In this document: piece by piece, positions 42,778 through 55,880 of the stretch | Layout of the letters: every line of letters starts with the position of its first letter | Position numbering within the stretch: position 1 is the stretch's first letter | NCBI GenBank assembly: GCA_030686995.1 | Contig: CM060692.1 | Coordinates: forward strand, 119,510,796 to 119,574,795 | Reading direction: 5' to 3' | DNA length: 64,000 nucleotides | Origin: Artemisia argyi | Lineage: Eukaryota; Streptophyta; Magnoliopsida; Asterales; Asteraceae | The notes under the pieces: model-generated | Told to the model about the DNA's origin: nothing | The model's database searches: none | What the model saw: the letters and a program-made list of their open reading frames with translations, nothing else | Made by a program: the position numbers and the translations under genes

Positions 42778-44493
42778 TGATGCGTGGTTTTGCAACCTTG
42801 CAAAAGGTTTTACCTCTCAAGGGATCTTGAGAAGCTTGCAATCCCCACCAGGCAGTGTACCTGACCATTGTAGTATAGTATAGTGGCAAGTACCGGGAGA
42901 TTGATCGTTCAACTCAAAGAATAGTGTTCGTTAGGATTGAAATTAATCTAACTAGGTCTAGAGATGAGGGATGATTCTTTTTGTATTTTTATATTTTATT
43001 TTGAAAGCAAGTAAAATCTCGGTTTTGGAAGGAGGGGCGGAATTAGTTTCTAATCAACTAACCCAAAAACTACCAATTAAACTAAAGTGCAAGAAAAGTA
43101 AACTAGGGTTCTACAAGGGAAGTGAAGCATGTCTACCTATGATGTATTACTCCTTGCTAGCTATCCAATTCTACCTATTGAATGTTAACCTTGTTTTAAT
43201 TGATGGGTTGTATTCCTTAATACCATTCGTGGGGCCGTGTATGGATCTTCCCCAACTCTATAAGCTTCTACCTTTTCCTATGTCGAGCCGACTACTAGCT
43301 CCTAACATGGCCTCCTTAGTAGTTACTTATGCATTAACTACAACCAATTAATCGTAGTACACATCCGATCATGTTTCTTAAGACGTTCAAGCAAGTTACC
43401 AATAGGAAGTTTGCCAGTTTTCTTAAGCCTAACATCGATAAACATTCAATCAAAACAAGAAACAATAGGAACCAAGAGTTATAAACTAAATCAACTAAAC
43501 CTATTGAAGTGTCACGCCTTAATTGATGAAGATAGACACAAACATCAACAAGGAATCAATAAGATCTAATTAATTATATACAAGTTTCACACAATCATAA
43601 GTAGACACAAGGTGAATTAGCCAAGCATGATGAATGAAGCGCAATCAACAATAACAATGAAAGACATAATTAAGATAGAGTCAACAAACCAATACAAGAT
43701 GTTTTTGGAGTGATTGAAACCCTCTAAGTTGCTGGAAAAACACGTACCCTAACCCTAAAATCGAACCTAGGGTTGGGGGCTTACCAATATGAAGTTATGT
43801 TGTTGTATTTATAGGCTGTTTTCTGCCCCGGCCTGATCCGACGGCGTCAGACCTAACACTTGACAGCGTCATGACCATTTATTCACGAAATCGAAGATGT
43901 TTTCGTCCTCTTCGCGTGGGCTTTTAAATCACCTAAATCCGAGTTCGTATGCAAAAGATATGGCCAAAACAAAATCAGCTACTTCTCGCGCAAGTTGTGA
44001 TTGCCTTGGTCAATATGTGCCGGTTTCACTAAGGTTTCTTCTTGTGCAAGCCTTCTTCCTGACGTCGTCACTCTATATCATCTGACGATGTCAGGTTAAA
44101 TCCTGACGCCGTCACCTTCAAGAGTTTTCTGGGACATCTCTTGTTGTCTTATAACATGACGGCCTTGGTGAAATTACACGTGACACCGTCACGTGTAAAT
44201 GTGTTGAAAACTTTCTGGCCCGTCAAGTGTAAAAGTATCCTCTTCTTTGCCATAACGTGACGCCGTCACATGTGATACGTGACGCCGTCAAGCACTGTTT
44301 CCTGCTTGATTTAGAGACTTTGCCATTTTCTTCACTTTTTCGCTCCAAAAATTTCCAAAATGCTTCCTTTTCCAAATTTCTTCTCAAAATACCTAAAATG
44401 ACAAAAGGAACAATTTAGGACAATATTTGATCAAATAATCTCGTCTTTGGGCTTAAATGACCCCCTAAAAGCGGTACACTTTTCGCTTCATCC
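42778..44493 (-). repeat. Element B 5' LTR
   Basis: 1,716 bp. On minus, TATAAATA lies at 43,807-43,814 with about eight TGACG/CGTCA pairs upstream of it (43,838-44,292). The last base is C instead of A. Confidence 0.93.
43807..44292 (-). promoter_or_regulatory. Element B LTR promoter: TGACG-N-CGTCA array and TATA
   Basis: Examples on plus are GACGGCGTCAG (43,840), TGACAGCGTCA (43,862), TGACGTCGTCA (44,060), TGACGCCGTCA (44,104, 44,259, 44,279) and TGACACCGTCA (44,182). TATAAATA lies downstream on minus. Confidence 0.7.
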
Positions 44494-44498
44494 CCATT

Positions 44499-45974
44499 CA
44501 TGTTACAAAGAAAATAAGATGCATATGATATAAGTTATCCTTTGTCAATCTTTTGATAAGAGAAATACATGTGATATTTTGAAAGGTTGATGACTTACAT
44601 AATAGTTAATAACATATTATGTGTGACACTTTTACATGACATGTGATTTTGAGTGTTGAGTCATTCATGGGCAAAGTTTACATATGTTATTTGTTTGCTC
44701 GTGTTTGGTTTTTCGGAAATGACACATTTACTAATTGCATTGCAAAGTAAATTAATTGAATATTTCGGATGAAACATCCAAGTTGTCAATCCTACTTAGT
44801 TGTGTATTTTATGCATATTTTAAACATATTAGTTTAATGTTTAGAACACAACCATTGGACAAGAAGACTCAATATGACACCTTCAACACAAGTGTGAGTT
44901 ATGATCCGATGCATATTATTTTTGTCTTGAGAGGACGTCATTATTCTCATAACAACCGAGTATGATTGAGTATGTAGATTCAAGATAATATATTTTGTTA
45001 TATTTTGATGTTATCTTGAAGCTAGACAAATAATGACTCTAATTTCATGTCCATACTCGAAAACTTGTCAATTAGATTCGATGATGACATCAATCATAAT
45101 TTGAATAATGAATTGATATTTACTCGAAATCTTTCTTGACCCTCACGGTCACTCCTTTTAAAAACAAAATAAAAATTTAGGGAATGTTATCCATTTATTT
45201 TAATAATAGTAGTATGTGTGAGGTTAATAACATATTAAGTTACTACCTCGATATTGTCATTTATTTTATTTGTGAAAAACTATTTATATTATTAAGAATT
45301 ATATTCTTAGTTTTTCAACTCCTCATTAGCATAAAAATAATTATCTTAACTATTTTTAAACAACAAACGTAAAATAGTAAATGTTTAGAACATTTTGTAT
45401 GTGTGTTAGATCAATGCAATTTTAATACATTTTCTTTTACTTAAATACTAATGCATTAATATGATCTTTTATCTTGTTTAGACATCCCATAGTCAAGCAA
45501 GACACGAAGATGTGATGTTTTAGAGATCATGTTACGGATTTAATGAAAGTGTTAAGTATTTGGAGGTGATATACTTTTTATACTTAGACCTTTGGAAAAA
45601 TAATTGTGTAAGACAATATCTTTCAACACATAGCAACAAGGTTACTAAAGCATCCTAAAATATGCAAGATGTCGAAAACACATATTCAAGAAAAGTGGTC
45701 TATGCCTATATGCAATGCAACACCAATCACGCAACTTAGTGCAAGAAATTTAGTCTAAGTCCTATTGACGTATAAACCGGAAAACTAATAATCAACACAT
45801 AGCAACAAGGCATGTAAAACGTTTGTGATTATAGTTATAATTAGCTCAACTAAAGATAACTATAAGTACTCAAAATATAAACTAACAATACTAAGAAACA
45901 AAGAAAAACAAATAACCATTTAGCTTAACACATAAAAATACTTATCGTCATTTTGTATATTAAGTATAATAGTG
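44499..45974 (-). other. Element M internal region, middle part; non-coding
   Basis: No coding frame. A copy of the array motif (AATATTTCGGATGAAACATCC) lies at 44,759-44,779. A perfect 10-bp stem TTCAAGATAA/TTATCTTGAA lies at 44,979-45,020, and ACATAAT/ATTATGT near 44,597. Confidence 0.65.
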
Positions 45975-45979
45975 TATAC

Positions 45980-48900
45980 TGTCACACCCCCAAAATTACC
46001 TGTTTTAGCAGCGGAATGGAATACCTGGGGGTGACTGCCATAGCATCACAGTTACAGTTACATTGAACGACCTAAAGTGTCGTTTATAAAATACCTCGTT
46101 TGATTATTAAAAATATTCAGAGTTTACAAAACAAGGTCCCAAAGGGTGTTTCAAGTTTATGAAAAACAAGTCATACTAGATCAAACGTTTCATAAGTGCA
46201 TAAAATATAGTGAGACGCGTCGACTCCGCGACTCCATGAAGGTCCAAATGCATGCAACATGAGCTACCTTAATAACCTGAAAATACATTGCTAAAACGTC
46301 AACACGAATGTTGGTGAGAAATCATAGGTTTATGAGTTAAATCGTATGTACAATAGCCATAAGTAAAGTAAAGTGACAAGATGTCAGAAATAAAGCTACA
46401 TTAGCTCTTAAGCTCATGACCCCGAAGCTAGACATAAGTTACTTGGCCCCAAATGAGTGTTTACCAGACACTCTAACGATATTAGACACGAAATGCATCC
46501 GTTTTCTGTTGGAGCAACCCAAACACGGATGAAGGAGTCACCCTCAATAGATCTATTCACTCACTCTCGCTTGTAGATTAATTAACGGTCCATGATAATA
46601 AAGGGGACTTGTCATGACGTGGTAATAAGGCAACTTAAGCAATGTAAGGAATTTATACTTTGGCATGTACAAAAATAAGTGATGCAATGTATTCTCCCCC
46701 GTGGGATTTGAAATCAAAATATTGAATTAAAACGGGGCTATGAAAACTCACCTGATATGATGGTACTATGAACAAGTAATGAACTGAATAACAAGGCGAG
46801 CACACTAGCCGCAACCTAATATGAATGATATGATCCATGATAAGCAATGATGAAATGCCAAATATGCAAAATACGCATGTTATGATACCACTTGAGTAAT
46901 TTTTGGGAAAATAATGTTTATCGTCGAAAAATATATTTTTGAGCTCTTGTATAAATATAAAATACTTCACGCGTACTTACGTTGTAGTGACATTCCCTTT
47001 TAGTTGTTTAGTGATTTATTATGAAAATAGAGTTTTTCGTCGTAAAATATTATCCTTAAATAATAGTTGTAATCCTTAATATATAGCCTCAAAAAAGCTA
47101 GTCGTGAACGAATAATATTAAGTTCTGGAAAACGAATTTGACGTTTTTAGTAAGTTTGTAACATGGTCTAAAGACGTGTTATTAAGTTTTGATATCATCG
47201 AGTTCCAACCCTCGATAGAAAAATATGTTTAGTTGGTCCGTTGTGAAAATAACCATTTTTGGTGTGGGTTTCGGGTAATATAAATCAGGTTGTAAGTTAC
47301 TCGTTACAAGGCCAACGGGTAAACGGTCAAGTGTTTTTGATAGTGTGTCGAGAATACTTGAAATTACTTAAGTACGGCTCGGACTCAAACTGAGCCGAAC
47401 ATGGAGAAAAATGGTAGCGAACATGGCACTTTGCAAAGTCATTTTACGTCAAAACTAGTATAAAAGCTGAGTAAATATATATATAAATCGCCCATGTTCT
47501 AACGCTTGTATCTTCTTCGTTATAAGCTCGTTTTCTACGTTCTTTATATCCCCGGAATCGTGGGACAACGTAGTAATATATTTTTGATAAGTCGGGTCGA
47601 CTAAATGTCGGTAAACGACTCGTTTTCACCTATGAAAATCGTGTGACAGCACACTTTTTAGTAAATAATAGTTTTCGTCGTTAAATTGTTTTTAGCGTAT
47701 CTTTCTCGTCGTAACTCGGATTTTAGTGATTCAAGCGGCCACGGTTTCGTTTTTGAGAGTATTTTCTAAATCTTTGGTCCAAAAGTTACCATGGTCGACT
47801 GAGTTTCCAGAAAGTTAGAAAAATAGACAGCTTGTTTATATATTGTTCAAAAATGAGTTTTCTAGTGTATAACTTGTCTCAAACCAATCCAAACAACTTC
47901 AATATCACCCTTAAACTACCATACAACTTCTTAGGGTGTCATGGAGTCCTAAAATTCATAAAAAATGATGGGTCTCATGAGGTTACTAGTAAAATCCTTT
48001 TAAACCCATTACAGTGTCAAAAATACAGATCAAGAGGTATATAACATATGTTTTCTTGCACAATAAATTGCTAGAGCATAAACATAACTTGAATGGAAGT
48101 ATAAAATGTAGGAAAAATTATGTAGACACTTACTTGAGGATTTGAAGAGTTGTTGGTGTTATTAAACTTAAGTACTTCCAAGTTTTTATTTCAAAACCTT
48201 AAGTAGAAGTAATAATAGACCAAGATTATACTTAAGCTAGAAAAATGATGGATCTTCATGTTGTTGTTGTTGTAGCCGTGGGTCACCAAGAGAGAAAAAG
48301 GAAGATTTTGTGAAAAGTAAAAATGAAAATGGCTAGTTTTGACTTTATATAGTCCAAGGGCAATTTGGTAATTTCATTGGTTAAGAAAATATCTAGATAT
48401 TTTCAATAAATATCTAGATATTTAGTGAGCAGTGTATTTAGGAGTATCGGGTACATTGTTCATGTATAAAATCGTAATTATGTAAATCGTCGTAATTATA
48501 AACTTTTAACGGTACGTATACCAAATAAATTTAAAACGTCGGGTAAATTAATAATATGATTTTTATACCATTATAATAAGTATGGAAATGTGTAGGATCA
48601 TAGTCGGGAGTATTAGGTATACGTTAGTAGTAAAAACTGAGTGGTAACGTTAATTACAAATTAAGCATACGTAAATTGAAATAATGCGTATCCGCACATA
48701 ATCTAAAGTGCTGATGATGTTACTGATGATATGTAGACTACTCTAGTCTATATGATGTGTCCTTACTGATGATGCATGAATTCGCAGATAAACCTGACTG
48801 GTTATGCGAATTTAAATACCCGTAAACTAAATTTACGATGAAATGAGTAATGCACATGAATAGTGTTTTCCTTCCGGAAATGAATAGTGTCATGTGAATA

Positions 48901-49080
48901 GTAAAATTTCTGAACGCTTTTCAGAATCTCAAACTGACTCCAAAAATGATGAATAGTAAAATGATGAATAATGATCGGTGAATAGTAAATGATGAAAAGT
49001 AACTGGTGAATAGTAACTTCCAAGATGAAAAATGAAATTTCAACATCTGAAAAAGGGATCTGAAATTACGAGTTGTGACA
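45980..49080 (-). mobile_element. Element E: solo LTR of a Tekay-like Ty3/Gypsy element
   Basis: It begins TGTCACACCCCCAAAA and ends GAGTTGTGACA, with target duplication TATAC at 45,975-45,979 and 49,081-49,085. The left end, read on minus, matches the right end of element C's LTR in layout (CCGCTGC... GGGGGTGTGACA versus CCGCTGC... CGGGGTGTTACA), giving minus orientation. It is 3,101 bp with no internal domain, so it is a product of LTR-LTR recombination. A TATATAA lies on minus near 48,343. Confidence 0.9.
48850..49020. repeat. TGAATAGT motif cluster in solo LTR E
   Basis: The string TGAATAGT recurs about seven times within 170 bp (for example near 48,857, 48,881, 48,895, 48,949, 48,979, 49,007) at irregular spacing. 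Confidence 0.7.
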
Positions 49081-49085
49081 TATAC

Positions 49086-49758
49086 TAAGCTTGATTTTAT
49101 TTGAAAATGAATTTTTTTCCAGCCCATTTCAAAATTTGATCAAGTTTAACACTTTGAAAATATAGATACATCAACATGTGATGTTCTCTTTATAATTTGA
49201 CAAAAAATTTGCGCAATCGGCATGACCGGAAAAGACTATCTGTTACGAATCAAAGACTCTTGTAAATTTTACTTTACAATCATTTTCTAAAAGTATTTTT
49301 TAATGAAAGTAGACTCAATTACGTTTAAGACGATAGGTGGCATGACTTCTACGGACTTACGGTTGATTTTATACGAATTTTTTAAAATTTCTCAGTTCTG
49401 AAAAATAGACGAAGGTACCGTTAAATTTAGTGGTACCGTCCGTATTTAGTGGTATCGTCTTTTGTATTTAACGGTGCCATGACCTGATGTTACATTTTTG
49501 ACAGAAACCAATTGTCTCATCACAAATAAGTATTTGATGTAACGAAAAGATGTAAAACTTAATAAACTAGATACCGGGTTTAAGAAAACCTTCAAGCTAA
49601 TATGAGAAAATATACTTAACAACAAAACTTGTAAGTATTAAGCAAGTAAATACTTTTCATATTTTATCCAACTTCATGGGCAATTTGATACATGGATCGT
49701 ACTCAATTTTGAAAACCATTTGTTTTAAAATTTTGAGTGACGTGGCTCTGATACCAAT
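49086..49758 (-). other. Element M leader region with primer-binding site
   Basis: The primer-binding site TGGTATCAGAGCC (minus) is at 49,744-49,756. A GGTACC-type palindrome lies at 49,413-49,436. No gag start with coding capacity follows on the minus strand. Confidence 0.8.
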
Positions 49759-50829
49759 TGTGGAAACCGTAGGGGGGGGGGGGGTGTGAATACGTTTCTG
49801 TTTAAAATTTTAAAAAGTTTTGTATTAAACACCCGATCAAGTGTGATATAATATGAAAAGTGTCAACACAGGTCTTACAAGAACTAGAGATAATATGAAG
49901 CATCAAGTAAAGCATGTATCAACAACACAAACTTAGACATATTGTAAATAGCATGCCATGACACAAAGCATAACAAACACAATATAAGCAACAAACCACA
50001 CAAGTATAAATGCTACGCAAGATCAAGATACAAAAAGCTTACAACAAGTAATGCAAGTGCACTACTCAATGCTCTAACACTTTGTATCTTCTTGATACTT
50101 TGTGTTCTTCTCTTGGACTAGAAGAGGAATGAAGGTGATCACTTGAAGGGATGATTGGATCACTCTAAAACAAACTAAGACTCTGTAAATGATCAAAGAA
50201 AGTAATCTAAATAAAAAGGGATTAGACTAGAGAAAATGACTGGAAAAAATCAAGTGGGAAGTGTAAAATGGTCCACTATTTGTAGGTAAAGAGAAATTTG
50301 ACCGTTACAGGGGGACGACACCACTAATTGTCACACGGTACCACTAAATTTAGTGGTACCGTGGTACCGTCCGGGACTAAAACATTCCTATTTTTGTTTT
50401 TTGTGGTGAAAGTTTATTTGGGGAAGTTTGGAGCTGATTTGGGGTGGGGAAAAATGGCTGTTGGGATTTTTGAAATGATTTTTCAAAATAAAATATTTCT
50501 TTTTAATTCAAAAATAATTTGTAAAATATATTTTTGAAAAAATGTTTTGTCACTTTAAAATGTGAAGTTTAGGAAAATATAATCCTTTGATCATTTGTCA
50601 AGTAGTAAATATGTTTGTCCATACCTTGAGTGATTTACGTCGGGATGGAAATCTACGACTTTGTTGAAGCATACTTGAGATGTCGAGAGGTGTTGATGTA
50701 AGTATGCATTGATGATTTTTGTTTACAAGTAACTTGCGCGTTTTACGTTATGCATTACAAGTTACATGTTTGTCATCATTAAAACTGAAGAAACCGTTAA
50801 GTTTAATTATCGTAATATTTGCACTAACA
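49759..50829 (-). repeat. Element M 5' LTR (1,071 bp, internally deleted)
   Basis: Same ends as the 3' LTR but lacking about 490 bp near 50,024. It has a run of 13 G near 49,774 and a perfect 24-bp palindrome at 50,337-50,360. The TATA box is mutated. Confidence 0.93.
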
Positions 50830-50834
50830 CTGTT

Positions 50835-51690
50835 GTTGGAGCTTAATTTTCTCTCTTTTCATCTACAACCCTTTTTCCTTCAACTTTAAGTATGACTATT
50901 TCATGTCCTTATTTGCCCTCGTTTTTGACGGCTTCAACTTGAAAAAGGTCTGGGCTAACGAACTTACAAATGGTGATGGTGGATCGCGAGAGGAGGAGGA
51001 TGATTTCTTCTTGGCTGCATCACGTCCTTGTGGTCGTGATTCTCTAGTCTTTTCCTCATCATCAGAATCATCCATGTTTTAGAAATTCTAAGGACCTTTC
51101 ATTGATCCCGAGGTGGTTTCTAAAGACTTGGATTTCTTCCGACTCTTCGTTCTGAAAGCAAGCATCTCGTGATTCTTCCAAGCATCATGCTTCCTTAAAA
51201 TTTTCCAACACTCCTCCAATGTAAACTCATGACCGTAAATCACACGGTACTCTCTAAGATCTTTTGAGAGGTCGTCTGCATCACCCTCACCACTTCCGTG
51301 ATTATCATTGATATTATCCATAATACCAAAAAATGCACCAACACGACTATGAATCCAATTCTTCCATTTGGTCGTGATCGAGTCGTACATTCTTTGTGAA
51401 CCAGTTTCGTTTTAAAAGTATGCTATCATCTCCTCCCAAAACCCATTCCTGTTGATAGCGTTTCCTCTCTCTGAATTTTTCGTACTTGAACCCAAGCTCT
51501 ACAAAGCAAGATCTCTTCCGCCTTTGTCCATGGTTTGTTTTTTCGGTTGGTTCAGCCTTTTTGCCTTTGTCCTTCGCCTTTGTAGCACGTCTCGAAGGCT
51601 TCTTTGATTTGACGGGTGACGTCTCTTCGACATCGTCATCGTCATCCTTCTCCAACAGGCATGGAACTATGGTACGAACCGTTACCACGC
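50835..51690 (-). pseudogene. Harbinger ORF1-like (NAM-associated) gene, N-terminal and middle part, damaged
   Basis: The minus-strand ORF at 51,688 runs through a Lys-rich stretch (KKPSRRATKAKDKGKK). In another frame it continues with PWTKAEEILLCRAWVQV and RNGFWEEMIAYFKTK, a trihelix/Myb helix pattern. From 51,390 the third frame gives DSITTKWKNWIHSRVGAFF and RVIYGHEFTLEECWKILRKH, then RPQGRDAAKKKSSSS near 51,000-51,040, the mark of NAM-associated/Harbinger ORF1 proteins. Two or three frameshifts and stops disable it. The gene continues beyond element M at 11,278-11,160. It is distinct from the intact ORF at 2,045-3,196. Confidence 0.75.
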
Positions 51691-53249
51691 AAAGAATATG
51701 AAAGAATTTTTATGTATAAAACCGGAAAGGAAATTCGGAATTCTTTACTAATTACTCACCATGGTAATAGTCAAGTCAAAGATAATAAAATAGATCTTCT
51801 TGTACAACAATATGAACAATTTACGATTCCGGAAGAGGAATCAATAGATAATGCTTTTGCTAGATTTAACACAATCATCACAAGTTTAAAAGCACTTGAT
51901 GAGAATTTCTATAGCAAGAATTTTGTAAGGAAATTTCTTAAGGCTCTCCATCCGAAGTGGAGTGCTAAGGTGACGGCTATTGAGGAGTCAAAGAATTTAT
52001 CAACTCTACAACTTGACGAGTTAATTGGAAACTTGAAAGTATATGAAGTGATAATAAAGAAAGACTCTGAAATGGTCAAAGGAAAAAGGGAGCAAAGAAA
52101 ATCAATTGCGTTAAAAGCTAAAAAGGACTCTAGTGACGAAGAATGCTCAACCTCCAAAAGCGAGGATGAAGAATATGCCATGGCCGTAAGAGACTTCAAG
52201 AAATTCTTCAAAAGACGAGGAAGATATGTTAGACAACCATATGATGAAAGAAATACATCCCAAAGAAACAAACACGCCAAGAATAGCAAGAATGAAAGAA
52301 AGTGCTTCAAGTGTGGAGATCCAAATCATTTTATTGGAGAATGTCCGAAATTGTCAAGAAGTCAAAACCACAAGGCCTTTGTAGGAGAAGCATGGAGTGA
52401 TAGTGACAATACCGAAAAAGATACAACAAAAGAAGAAAAGTGTCTCATGGCAAGGGCATCCGATGAGGTACGTTCCGAAACCGAATACTATAGTGATGAA
52501 AATTTATCGTTATATGAAAAAGACTTAGATAGCGAATATAGTAGATTATGTAAACTAGGACAAAAAGTCATGGCTAAAAATAAACTACTAAAACACACTA
52601 ACAATCAATTAAAAGATGAAATACTTGAATTAAAAATTAAACTACACAACCTAGAAATGGTAAAGAAAGTCTTATGGAATGTAAAAGATGTCTAGTTGTT
52701 AAAAATGAGAATGAACAACTTAAGGAAGAAATTACTAGGCTTGAGAAATTCGAAAATAGTAGTCAATCACTTAGAAAATTAATTAGTACTCAACGAATAT
52801 CCGGAGATAAAACCGGCTTAGGATATAACTCAACCGGAGTGTCAACTAGTGAAATAAAAAGTGTCAAGTTCGAAGGTGAAACTAGTGAATTAAAACCTTT
52901 AGAGTCTAAACCAAAGTACATACTCTTGAAGGATAGATTAGTATCTATAGCTAGTGATGAAGAAATTAAAAGTATTCGCAAATCATCATTAAAGTCCGAG
53001 GCCGAGCCCTTTAAGCCAAAATTAAGGTGTAAAACTCCACCACCTAGAAAACCAAGTAGTCCTCATCCTAGGTCCAAAACTCCTCAACCTAGAGTAAACA
53101 AAAATAGACGAAACCTTCACAATAATTATCAGATGTGGAACTTCAATCCTTGGGGAATGATTCCACCATATATACACCCTAGTCAAATGCATAACATGTT
53201 CGGACCAAACACCTTTGGTCAAATGAGACAATGGGGACCAACAAGATGA
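51661..53249 (+). pseudogene. Copia gag (UBN2 type) with zinc knuckle, truncated
   Basis: The plus-strand ORF runs to 52,695. Its retroelement part starts near 51,661, where it is fused to the Harbinger fragment. The UBN2-type capsid shows [38 protein letters not shown] and [20 protein letters not shown] knuckle [14 protein letters not shown] follows near 52,300-52,345. A frameshift near 52,680 leads to a second frame (52,674-53,249) with a coiled coil (NENEQLKEEITRLEK) and a basic Pro-rich tail (KTPPPRKPSSPHPRSKTPQP). Protease, integrase and reverse transcriptase are absent, as are both LTRs. It is a truncated insertion or a rearranged remnant. Confidence 0.9.
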
Positions 53250-53446
53250 ATTCGTTATACTTCTCTAAACTTGGTTATCTATCCGCTTCCACAAGATCAT
53301 GCCATCTTTTTGAAGACATTGAAGAAAGCCTATCAAAGACAAAAAGGTACACATTTCGTTTAATTTCCTAGCAAAGATTGCATGCTTAGTTTAGTATTTA
53401 GATTCTATATGTTAAGATTAGTTTTATAGCATACTATAGCTATTAT

Positions 53447-53449
<3 letters not shown>
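53250..53449. other. Short non-coding stretch after the gag fragment
   Basis: Nothing recognised. Confidence 0.4.
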
Positions 53450-53502
<53 letters not shown>

Positions 53503-53650
53503 ATATATATATATATATACATGTATATATATATATATACGTATATATATACATGTATACATATATATATATATATATACATGTATACATATATATATAT
53601 ATACATGTATACATATATATATATACATGTATATATATATATATATACAC

Positions 53651-53724
<74 letters not shown>

Positions 53725-53726
53725 TT
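53450..53726. repeat. Compound (TA)n / TACATG microsatellite
   Basis: (CA)n leads into (TA)n, which is broken about every 20-30 bp by TACATGTA or GTATACA, then a pure (TA)n at 53,655-53,710. Confidence 0.95.
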
Positions 53727-53773
53727 AATTACTTATATAGATTTATAACCTAGAAAAATCATTAGTTGATTTT

Positions 53774-54033
53774 CTAGATATCAAGAAATTGTTCGTTTAC
53801 GAACCTTTTCTTTCCCCCTTTTGGCCCTCTTGATCTATAACGTTCAACATGACAATCTTCAATGATCTCCAAACTCGTGTTGATGTAGAGAAATGAGTTG
53901 ATCAATGTATGGATGAAACACACTCCCGTCGTCATTTGCACTCGTCTCCTTCTCATATTCTCGTCTTATAAATCCATATTATTTTTAATACATACATATT
54001 TAATATACATACATACATACATACATACATACA

Positions 54034-54121
<88 letters not shown>

Positions 54122-54215
54122 CCTCAAATTCCCTTGTTAACTTGACGGCTTGATTAACTTTATCCAAAGTTATCAAGAAAATTTTAGTTAACGAAATGTC
54201 AATTAAAAGTGTCAA
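53774..54215 (-). other. Possible exon pair around a microsatellite, unassigned
   Basis: The minus-strand frame LDKVNQAVKLTREFEE ends at a GT donor (54,119/54,118). An AG acceptor at 53,965-53,966 would join it to a 60-codon frame with MRRRRVQMTTGVCFIHTLIN and a Lys/Arg-rich end, closing at 53,774. The intron would be the microsatellite block. No family is recognised, and it may be chance. Confidence 0.25.
54003..54117. repeat. (ATAC)n then (TA)n microsatellite
   Basis: About 15 tetranucleotide units (54,003-54,062) followed by about 27 TA units. Confidence 0.95.
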
Positions 54216-54347
54216 GTAATTCCTTTCATGCGAATATTCTCCAACGTATTTTTGATATTATATATATATGCACATAATATTTTTTTCAGAAACAAAGCCG
54301 CGAAATTTCAAAATTAAGCAGGCGGCCCCCTTAATGTTTAAGGGGAC

Positions 54348-55709
54348 TGATGAGGCGAAAAGTGTTACGCTTTTAGGGGGTCATTTAAGTCATAAGTCGT
54401 GATTATTTGATCAAATATTGCCTTGAATCGTTCCTTTTGTCATTTAGGTACTTTGGAGAACAAATCTGGAAAAGGAAGCATTTTGAACGTTTTTGGAGCG
54501 AAAAGTGAAGAAAACAGCAAAGTCTCCAAATCAAGCTGGAAATAGTACCTGACGGCGTCACGCTTTGGAGTTAACGGCGTCACGTATTGGCAAAGAGGTG
54601 GATAAAAAGTTACACGAGACACGCTAGAATGTTTTTGGGAGTTAAAGAGTGACGGCGTCACCAAGGCCGTCAAGAGCAAAATTACACGTGACGGCTAAGA
54701 GAGGAATTATACATGACGGCTTCAGATCTGGATCTAGGCAATCCGAGGGAAGCATTGGCGGCAAGTTGACGGCGTCAGGATTATATCGTGATGCCGTCAG
54801 ACCTGTATTCTCTATATATAGTTTTCTAATTTTTATTCTTAAGGAGAGAACTTTTGGAGGAACTTTTACCACAAACCCTAGGTCGAATTTTACAGGGTTT
54901 TTCACCCTTCTTTCATCTAAGTTTCAATAAAGATAAGTCTTCCAATAATCATTCAATATGTCTATGTGTTGTTTGATTCTATCTTACGCTTGTCTTTACT
55001 TTAACATGCTAGGCTAGGTTTGTTTGTGTTTGCTTAGATTTAATGAAACCTAGCTATTGATTGTTTGTTATTAATTGTATTGGATGAAGAAAACTAGCAG
55101 ACTTCCAATTGGTAACATGCTTGAACGTCTTAAGAAACATGAATCGGATATGTACTACGATTTTATTGGTTGTATTTAATGCATGAGTGACTTTTAAGGA
55201 GGCCATGTTAGGAGCTAGTTTTTGGTTTGACATAGGAAGAGGTAGAAACTTATAGAGTTGGGGAAGATCATATACGGCCCCACGAATGGTATTATGGAAT
55301 ATAACCCGTCATCCACACAATTGTAACAAACTATTCAACTAATGAAAGATAGCTAGGGAGTAGTGAAATCTAAGTAAACAAGTTTCTCTCATTATTGTTT
55401 TTCTCATCATTTACTTTCTTGTTATTTTATTTTTAGTGCATTTGTAGTTATTTGGGTTAGTTGACTAGCAACTAATTCCGCCCACTCTTCAAATACCCGA
55501 GATCTTTACTTGCTTTTCATAAAAATATAAAAATACAAAAAGAATCATCCCTCACCTCTAGACCTAGTTTAATTAAGTTTTGATCCTAACGACACTATTC
55601 CCCAAGTAGATCGATCCATCGGTCAGGTACACTGCCTGGTGGGGATTGCAAGCATCTTGAGATCCCTTGAGAGGTAAAACCTTTTGCGAGGGCGCAATCC
55701 CACACATCA
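54348..55709 (+). repeat. Element D 5' LTR
   Basis: 1,362 bp with about seven TGACG/CGTCA sites (54,549-54,800) and TATATATA at 54,813-54,820. Confidence 0.95.
54549..54820 (+). promoter_or_regulatory. Element D LTR promoter: TGACG-N-CGTCA array and TATA
   Basis: TGACGGCGTCA occurs near 54,550, 54,648 and 54,768, with variants (AACGGCGTCA, TGATGCCGTCA) between them; the TATA box follows. Confidence 0.7.
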
Positions 55710-55715
55710 AGTTTT

Positions 55716-55733
55716 TGGCGCCGCTGCCGGGGA
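55716..55733 (+). promoter_or_regulatory. Element D primer-binding site
   Basis: TGGCGCCGCTGCCGGGG, the canonical Athila-type sequence. Confidence 0.85.
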
Positions 55734-55880
55734 ATAGTTATTGTTTAGGTTGAAATTTCTTTTTATTAGGTCTACTTGCTAGATTCCTTTCTAGTAAGAT
55801 TTTTATTTTATTTTTATAGGTTTTCTTTAGTCTATCTTATTTCTTCGTTCCTTTGTTCGTAACCATTACTATCCGCCATT

